This document shows positions 6,532-10,684 of a stretch of 10,684 bases of DNA, in pieces. This stretch comes from Singulisphaera sp. GP187 (GTDB lineage: Bacteria; Pseudomonadota; Gammaproteobacteria; Burkholderiales; Burkholderiaceae_C): positions 1 through 10,684 of the forward strand of contig CALPYQ020000024.1 in assembly GCA_943327965.2 (NCBI GenBank), written 5' to 3'. The stretch's first letter is position 1, and each line of letters starts with the position of its first letter. Below the pieces are notes generated by a model. It worked only from the letters and a program-made list of their open reading frames with translations. It had not been told where the DNA came from and searched no databases. The translations under genes and the position numbers were made by a program.

Positions 6532-8922
6532 ATGAAAATCGTGTGTTTAGGCGGTGGTCCCGCTGGGCTTTACTTTGGGTTGCTGATGAAATTGCGGCAT
6601 CCCGAGCATCAAATTACGGTGCTTGAGCGCAATAAGCCCTATGACACCTTTGGTTGGGGCGTGGTGTTTTCAGACGCCACCATGTCGAGGCTCCAAGTGG
6701 CCGATCCCATCACTGCTTCAGAAATATTGGGAGCGTTCAATCACTGGGACGATATTGCGGTGCATTTCAAAGGCGAGACCATGCGTTCGGGCGGTCATGG
6801 CTTTTGTGGCATTGGCCGCAAGCGTTTGCTGAACATTTTGCAAAAACGATGTGAAGCGCTAGGGGTTGAATTGTTGTTTGAGCAAGAGGTCGATGCCAAC
6901 GCAGATATTGCCGCCATGTACCAGGCCGACTTGGTCATTGTGTGTGATGGCATCAACTCTAAAGTTCGCACCCGATTTGCCAGCACTTACCAGCCCGACA
7001 TTGACGAGCGCCATTGCCGATTTGTGTGGTTGGGCACACGCAAATTGTTCGATGCTTTTACCTTTGCCATTGAAGAGACCGAGCACGGTTGGTTTCAAGC
7101 GCATGCCTATCAGTTTGACGGCGACACCTCCACCTTCATTGTGGAAACACCCGAGTCTGTTTGGAAGGCCGCGGGTTTTGAAGACATGTCACAAGAAGAA
7201 TCGATTGCTTTTTGTGAAAAGTTGTTTGCCAAATATTTGGACGGTCATCCACTCATGACCAACGCCAAGCACCTGCGCGGATCTGCCCATTGGATCAAGT
7301 TTCCTCGGGTCATTTGCAATCAATGGGTACATTGGGAAAACGCTGCTGGCGGTCGTGAAGTACCGTATGTCTTGATGGGCGATGCTGCGCACACCGCGCA
7401 CTTCTCCATTGGTTCGGGCACCAAGCTGGCGCTGGAAGACGCCATTGAGTTGGCAGACACTTTTGAACACGTGGGGCACGATGTGTCGGGCATGAAAGAG
7501 GTGATGAAGTCTTATCAAGCCACACGCTCCATTGAAGTGCTGAAGATTCAGAATGCTGCGCGCAATTCAACCGAGTGGTTTGAAAATGTGGCGCGGTATG
7601 TGAATCTGCCGCCCCAACAATTTGCCTACTCATTGCTCACACGAAGCCAACGTATTTCGCACGAAAACTTGCGTCTGCGCGATGCGAATTTTGTGTCTGC
7701 TTACGAAAAGTTCATGGCCTCATTGGCAGGCATGGAAGAAGAGGGCCAAGCCAAATCAATTCCGCCCATGTTTTTGCCATTGCAGGCGCGGGGAGTCACA
7801 CTCAAAAACAGAGTGATGGTTTCACCGATGGCCACTTACTCGGCTGTGGATGGTGTACCAGGCGATTTTCATTTGATGCATTACGGCGCACGCGCAGTAG
7901 GTGGTGCAGCCATTGTGTTCACTGAAATGACCTGTGTGTCACCCGAAGGTCGCATTACCCCTGGCTGCCCAGGATTGTGGAACGACGCGCAACAGCAGGC
8001 ATGGACACGCATTGTCAATTTTGTGCATGCACAGTCCGACGCCAAGATGGCATTGCAATTGGGACATGCAGGCCGCAAAGGCTCGACGCGCCGTGCGTGG
8101 GATGGCATTGACATGCCTTTGAACGATGCAGCGCGCGATGGCCAAAATTGGCCATTGATGGCGCCTTCGGCGGTGCCCTACATGGACGGTGTGAGCCAAG
8201 TGCCCCATGAAATGACGCGCACCGATATGGATGCTGTGTTGGCTGAGTTTGTATCGGCCACACAGCGAGGCGTCAAAGCAGGTTTCGATTGGTTAGAGCT
8301 TCACTGTGCGCACGGCTATTTGCTGTCGGGCTTTATTTCGCCATTGACCAATTTGCGCCAAGACAACTATGGCGGCAGTTTGGAAAACCGTTTGCGTTTT
8401 CCATTGGAAGTTTTTGTAGCCTTGCGCCAAATCTGGCCGCAAGACAAACCCATGTCAGTTCGAATTTCAGCCCACGACTGGGTGGAGGGCGGCATCACGC
8501 CAGACGATGCCATCGAGATTGCCAAACAGTTCAAAGCAGCAGGCGTCGATTTTGTGGACTGTTCATCGGGCCAAGTGGACAAGCGCGAAAAACCAGTTTA
8601 TGGCCGCATGTTTCAAACGCCTTTTGCCGATCGCATTCGAAACGAAGCGGGGGTGCGCACCATTGCCGTGGGTGCCATTTCTGAAGCCGATCATGTGAAC
8701 AGCATCATTGCCGCAGGCCGTGCCGATTTGTGCGCAGTGGCCAGGCCGCATTTGGCCAATCCTGCATGGACGCTGCAAGAGGCGGCACGCATCGGCTTCA
8801 CCGATTTGAATTGGCACAAGGCCTATGTGTCTGGCAAGCGTCAAATGGAAACCAATTTTGAACGTGCGGCTTTGATGGCTGCGCAAGCCGCTTCTCCCGC
8901 CCAGGCCAAAGGAGAAAACTGA
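6532..8922 (+). CDS. Bifunctional FAD monooxygenase / OYE-type FMN reductase, 2-aminobenzoyl-CoA monooxygenase/reductase or salicylyl-CoA 5-hydroxylase family
   Basis: This 796-residue cytoplasmic flavoprotein fuses two enzymes. Residues 1 to about 400 are a class A FAD monooxygenase, with the Rossmann motif GGGPAGL (7-13), the [14 protein letters not shown] segment, and the FAD-binding GDAAHT (Gly283-Asp284 onward) with [13 protein letters not shown]. Residues about 413-775 are an Old Yellow Enzyme-type FMN domain: [21 protein letters not shown] (511-516), the catalytic-type His pair His591/His594 in HCAHGYL, and [21 protein letters not shown]. Position 434 is Ala, where YqjM has its FMN-modulating Cys. 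This architecture is that of Azoarcus evansii 2-aminobenzoyl-CoA monooxygenase/reductase, which hydroxylates and then reduces the ring of anthraniloyl-CoA, and of proteins named salicylyl-CoA 5-hydroxylase. Sequence alone does not settle the substrate. It heads a coupled operon; its stop overlaps the next start by one base (TGATG). Confidence 0.9.
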   Translation: MKIVCLGGGPAGLYFGLLMKLRHPEHQITVLERNKPYDTFGWGVVFSDATMSRLQVADPITASEILGAFNHWDDIAVHFKGETMRSGGHGFCGIGRKRLLNILQKRCEALGVELLFEQEVDANADIAAMYQADLVIVCDGINSKVRTRFASTYQPDIDERHCRFVWLGTRKLFDAFTFAIEETEHGWFQAHAYQFDGDTSTFIVETPESVWKAAGFEDMSQEESIAFCEKLFAKYLDGHPLMTNAKHLRGSAHWIKFPRVICNQWVHWENAAGGREVPYVLMGDAAHTAHFSIGSGTKLALEDAIELADTFEHVGHDVSGMKEVMKSYQATRSIEVLKIQNAARNSTEWFENVARYVNLPPQQFAYSLLTRSQRISHENLRLRDANFVSAYEKFMASLAGMEEEGQAKSIPPMFLPLQARGVTLKNRVMVSPMATYSAVDGVPGDFHLMHYGARAVGGAAIVFTEMTCVSPEGRITPGCPGLWNDAQQQAWTRIVNFVHAQSDAKMALQLGHAGRKGSTRRAWDGIDMPLNDAARDGQNWPLMAPSAVPYMDGVSQVPHEMTRTDMDAVLAEFVSATQRGVKAGFDWLELHCAHGYLLSGFISPLTNLRQDNYGGSLENRLRFPLEVFVALRQIWPQDKPMSVRISAHDWVEGGITPDDAIEIAKQFKAAGVDFVDCSSGQVDKREKPVYGRMFQTPFADRIRNEAGVRTIAVGAISEADHVNSIIAAGRADLCAVARPHLANPAWTLQEAARIGFTDLNWHKAYVSGKRQMETNFERAALMAAQAASPAQAKGEN

Positions 8923-9701
8923 TGCGACACATTTGGATTACAGGTGCAGGCCGCGGCATTGGTGCTGCAGTGGCACTGGCATTTGCGCGTCAAGGTGCCG
9001 CGCTCAGTTTGTCGGGCCGCAACTTGGACACATTGAAAGCGCAGAAAAAAGTTTTGGAAGAAACTTGCCCTGGCGTCAAGGTTCACTTGAGCCCCATGGA
9101 CTTAAGCGACCCTCAATCTGTGATCGATGCCCATCGGTCCAATCAGTTGGCCTTTGGCCCGGTGGAGGTGTTGATCAACAACGCAGGCCAAGCTTTGAGC
9201 CAACCCTTTGCCAAAACAGATTTAAAACTGTGGCATCACATGTTGAGTGTCAACCTGACGGGCACCTACTTGTGCATTCAATCAGCGTTGCCCGATTTGT
9301 TGTTGGCAGGCGCTCAGGGCAAAGCAGCGCGCATTGTCAACATTGCCAGTACCGCAGGCTTGAAGGGCTACGCCTATGTGTCGGCGTATGCGGCGGCCAA
9401 ACACGGCGTGATAGGACTCACACGCAGCTTGGCCTTGGAGCTGGCGCGCAAAGGGGTGACGGTCAATGCGGTGTGTCCAGGCTTTACCGAAACCGACATT
9501 GTGCGAGATTCGATTGCCAACATTGTGGCCAAAACAGGTCAAACAGAAGCGCAAGCGCGCGAGGCTTTGGTGGCGCACAACCCACAGAAAAAAATGATTC
9601 AACCGGATGAAGTGGCCCAAACTGTTTTGTGGCTGTGCGCAGAGGCCGCTGCGTCAGTCAATGGCCAATCGATTGCCGTGGATGGCGGGGAGACCATGTG
9701 A
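8922..9701 (+). CDS. Short-chain dehydrogenase/reductase (SDR), probable step in aromatic-CoA breakdown
   Basis: This is a classical NAD(P)-dependent SDR of 259 residues. It has the cofactor motif TGAGRGIG (7-14), NNAG (86-89), and the catalytic Ser143, Tyr156 and Lys160 (YxxxK in SAYAAAKHG). CPGFTETD follows the active site and the usual C-terminal VNGQSIAVDGG is present. Length is typical, and all catalytic residues are intact. Its start overlaps the stop of the monooxygenase/reductase by one base, and its own stop overlaps the MarR start by one base, so it is very likely co-translated with the pathway. In this setting it may oxidise or reduce an alicyclic hydroxyacyl-/oxoacyl-CoA made from the reduced ring. 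That role is inferred from context. GGAGA ten or so bases before the ATG is a good ribosome site. Confidence 0.88.
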   Translation: MRHIWITGAGRGIGAAVALAFARQGAALSLSGRNLDTLKAQKKVLEETCPGVKVHLSPMDLSDPQSVIDAHRSNQLAFGPVEVLINNAGQALSQPFAKTDLKLWHHMLSVNLTGTYLCIQSALPDLLLAGAQGKAARIVNIASTAGLKGYAYVSAYAAAKHGVIGLTRSLALELARKGVTVNAVCPGFTETDIVRDSIANIVAKTGQTEAQAREALVAHNPQKKMIQPDEVAQTVLWLCAEAAASVNGQSIAVDGGETM

Positions 9702-10204
9702 TGACAACTGTTGCCCACATCGCGGCCAATGCCGACCATGAGTTCAGAGCGCATGCCGATCAGCATGCGTCTTTGCGCTTGTGGTTGCGCTTGCTTTCCT
9801 GCACCACACGCGTTGAAGACAAAATTCGACAAAACTTGCGAGAGTCTTTTGACATTACCTTGCCACGTTTTGATTTGATGGCGCAGTTAGAGCGTCACCC
9901 CGATGGCCTAACCATGGGCGAACTGTCAAGGCGAATGATGGTGACCGGCGGCAACATCACCACCATCGTAGACCAGTTGGAAAAAGAAAAATTGGTCTTG
10001 CGCCAAGTGGGCGTTACCGACCGCCGATCTTTTACGGTCAAGCTGACCAAAGCGGGTCGCGATGCATTTGCCGACATGGCCGTCGCGCACGAAGAATGGG
10101 TGGCCGAGATGTTTGCGGGCCTTTCAAACAACCAACAAAGCCAGCTGCACAGCTTGCTGGGTGCACTGAAAAAGAATTTACAAAAACAAGAGGAGACATC
10201 ATGA
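9701..10204 (+). CDS. MarR-family transcriptional regulator
   Basis: This is a 167-residue winged helix-turn-helix protein of the MarR family, which acts as a dimer and is usually a repressor released by small aromatic ligands or their CoA thioesters. It shows an N-terminal dimerisation helix ([19 protein letters not shown]), the core [23 protein letters not shown], a recognition helix around [18 protein letters not shown], the wing with the family signature DRR (107-109) followed by SFTVKLT, and C-terminal helices. ATG 9701 is chosen because it overlaps the SDR stop (TGATG) and follows GGGGAG by about nine bases; the in-frame ATG at 9629 lies deep in the SDR gene and adds unrelated residues. 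Location inside the operon suggests autoregulation through the repeats at 6475-6514. The ligand is not known; CoA-thioester sensing is known in relatives such as CouR. Confidence 0.9.
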   Translation: MTTVAHIAANADHEFRAHADQHASLRLWLRLLSCTTRVEDKIRQNLRESFDITLPRFDLMAQLERHPDGLTMGELSRRMMVTGGNITTIVDQLEKEKLVLRQVGVTDRRSFTVKLTKAGRDAFADMAVAHEEWVAEMFAGLSNNQQSQLHSLLGALKKNLQKQEETS

Positions 10205-10684
10205 GTCAAAAATATTTACCGGGTCAGCCCCAACAATTGCCACGTCACAACAACAAGCTGGCGCACTACAAAGCTGAGCATGTGTTGTTTGAAGTCAAAG
10301 AAGGTGTGGCCACACTCACCTTGAACCGACCAGAGCGCAAGAACCCTTTGTCGTTTGAGTCGTATGCCGAAATGCGGGACTTGTTCCGAGCACTTTCTTA
10401 TGCAGAAGATGTCCATGCGGTAGTGGTAACGGGCGCGGGTGGCAATTTTTGTTCTGGTGGCGATGTGCATGAAATCATTGGACCACTCACCCAAATGGAC
10501 ATGCCTGGCCTGCTGACCTTTACCCGCATGACGGGTGATTTGGTCAAAGCCATGCGCGCTTGTCCACAGCCCATCATTTCCGCCATCGATGGCATTTGTG
10601 CAGGCGCAGGCGCTTTGTTGGCCTTGGCCTCAGACTTGCGCTACGGTACCGCTCGCAGCAAAACCTATTTTTTGTTCAATAAAG
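10201..10684 (+). CDS. Enoyl-CoA hydratase/isomerase (crotonase) family protein, N-terminal part
   Basis: A reading frame opens with ATG at 10201, overlapping the marR stop by four bases (ATGA), after AGGAG at 10191-10195. It stays open for 161 codons to the window end. After an N-terminal extension of about 28 residues it shows crotonase features: [16 protein letters not shown], the first oxyanion-hole segment GNFCSGGD (81-88), [10 protein letters not shown], and the second oxyanion-hole segment [18 protein letters not shown]. At the place where true hydratases carry the first catalytic Glu (GGGCELA in rat mitochondrial hydratase) this protein has Leu139. The position of the second Glu lies beyond the window. 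It therefore may be an isomerase, a ring-opening hydrolase or another crotonase activity rather than a standard hydratase. Context places it in the same aromatic-CoA pathway. Confidence 0.9.
   Translation, partial: MSQKYLPGQPQQLPRHNNKLAHYKAEHVLFEVKEGVATLTLNRPERKNPLSFESYAEMRDLFRALSYAEDVHAVVVTGAGGNFCSGGDVHEIIGPLTQMDMPGLLTFTRMTGDLVKAMRACPQPIISAIDGICAGAGALLALASDLRYGTARSKTYFLFNK

Noticed and set aside
8933..9610. 225-codon + strand open frame in another frame of the SDR gene
   Set aside because: Overlaps an intact SDR with all catalytic motifs; the product is Arg/Gln/Cys-rich without domains, typical of a frame shadow.
9629..9700. Upstream in-frame ATG giving the MarR protein 24 extra residues
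   Set aside because: It lies inside the SDR gene and the extra residues do not look like a MarR N-terminus. ATG 9701 has a good ribosome site and a TGATG junction.
1..10684. Search for CRISPR arrays, tRNA or rRNA genes, insertion sequences, phage or defence genes
   Set aside because: No periodic repeat-spacer array, cloverleaf-like gene, transposase motif or terminal inverted repeats were seen; the window is filled by recognisable flagellar and catabolic genes.

Overview
The window looks like chromosomal DNA of a motile betaproteobacterium, most likely Burkholderiales and plausibly Comamonadaceae. This rests on the gene order flhA-flhF-flhG-fliA-fliS-motAB, the protein motifs, moderate GC content, heavy use of TTG for leucine, and a neighbouring CoA-dependent aromatic degradation operon. 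The genus cannot be fixed from sequence alone. Every gene is on the + strand, and no stretch longer than 300 bases lacks a gene.

Positions 1-6398 are a flagellar block. It starts inside flhA (export gate, C-terminal part) and continues with flhF and flhG (GTPase/ATPase pair controlling flagellar number and position), fliA (sigma-28), fliS (flagellin chaperone), and motA and motB (stator). A good sigma-28 promoter match (3923-3949) sits between fliA and fliS and argues that fliS starts at 3983, not at the longer in-frame ORF start. An intrinsic terminator separates fliS from motA, and a second one follows motB.

Positions 6444-10684 start a separate transcription unit. A near-consensus sigma-70 promoter (6444-6472) is followed by a cluster of TTCAA/TTGAA inverted repeats that could be the operator for the MarR regulator encoded in the same operon. 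The genes are a two-domain flavoprotein (FAD monooxygenase fused to an Old Yellow Enzyme-type FMN reductase, of the 2-aminobenzoyl-CoA monooxygenase/reductase or salicylyl-CoA 5-hydroxylase type), an SDR dehydrogenase, a MarR regulator and a crotonase-family protein cut by the window end. All four overlap by 1-4 bases, so they are probably translationally coupled. The likely job is aerobic breakdown of an ortho-substituted benzoyl-CoA (anthranilate or salicylate), with the SDR and crotonase acting in later beta-oxidation-like steps.

The strangest feature is in flhA: a 192-bp (64-codon) in-frame tandem repeat whose visible copies differ at about ten positions, all synonymous. It is either a real, strongly constrained duplication or a chimeric join of two strain haplotypes. 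Other points of interest are an FlhG without the N-terminal FlhF-activating helix, paired with an FlhF whose DTYR-type motif is altered, and a crotonase with Leu where hydratases carry a catalytic Glu.
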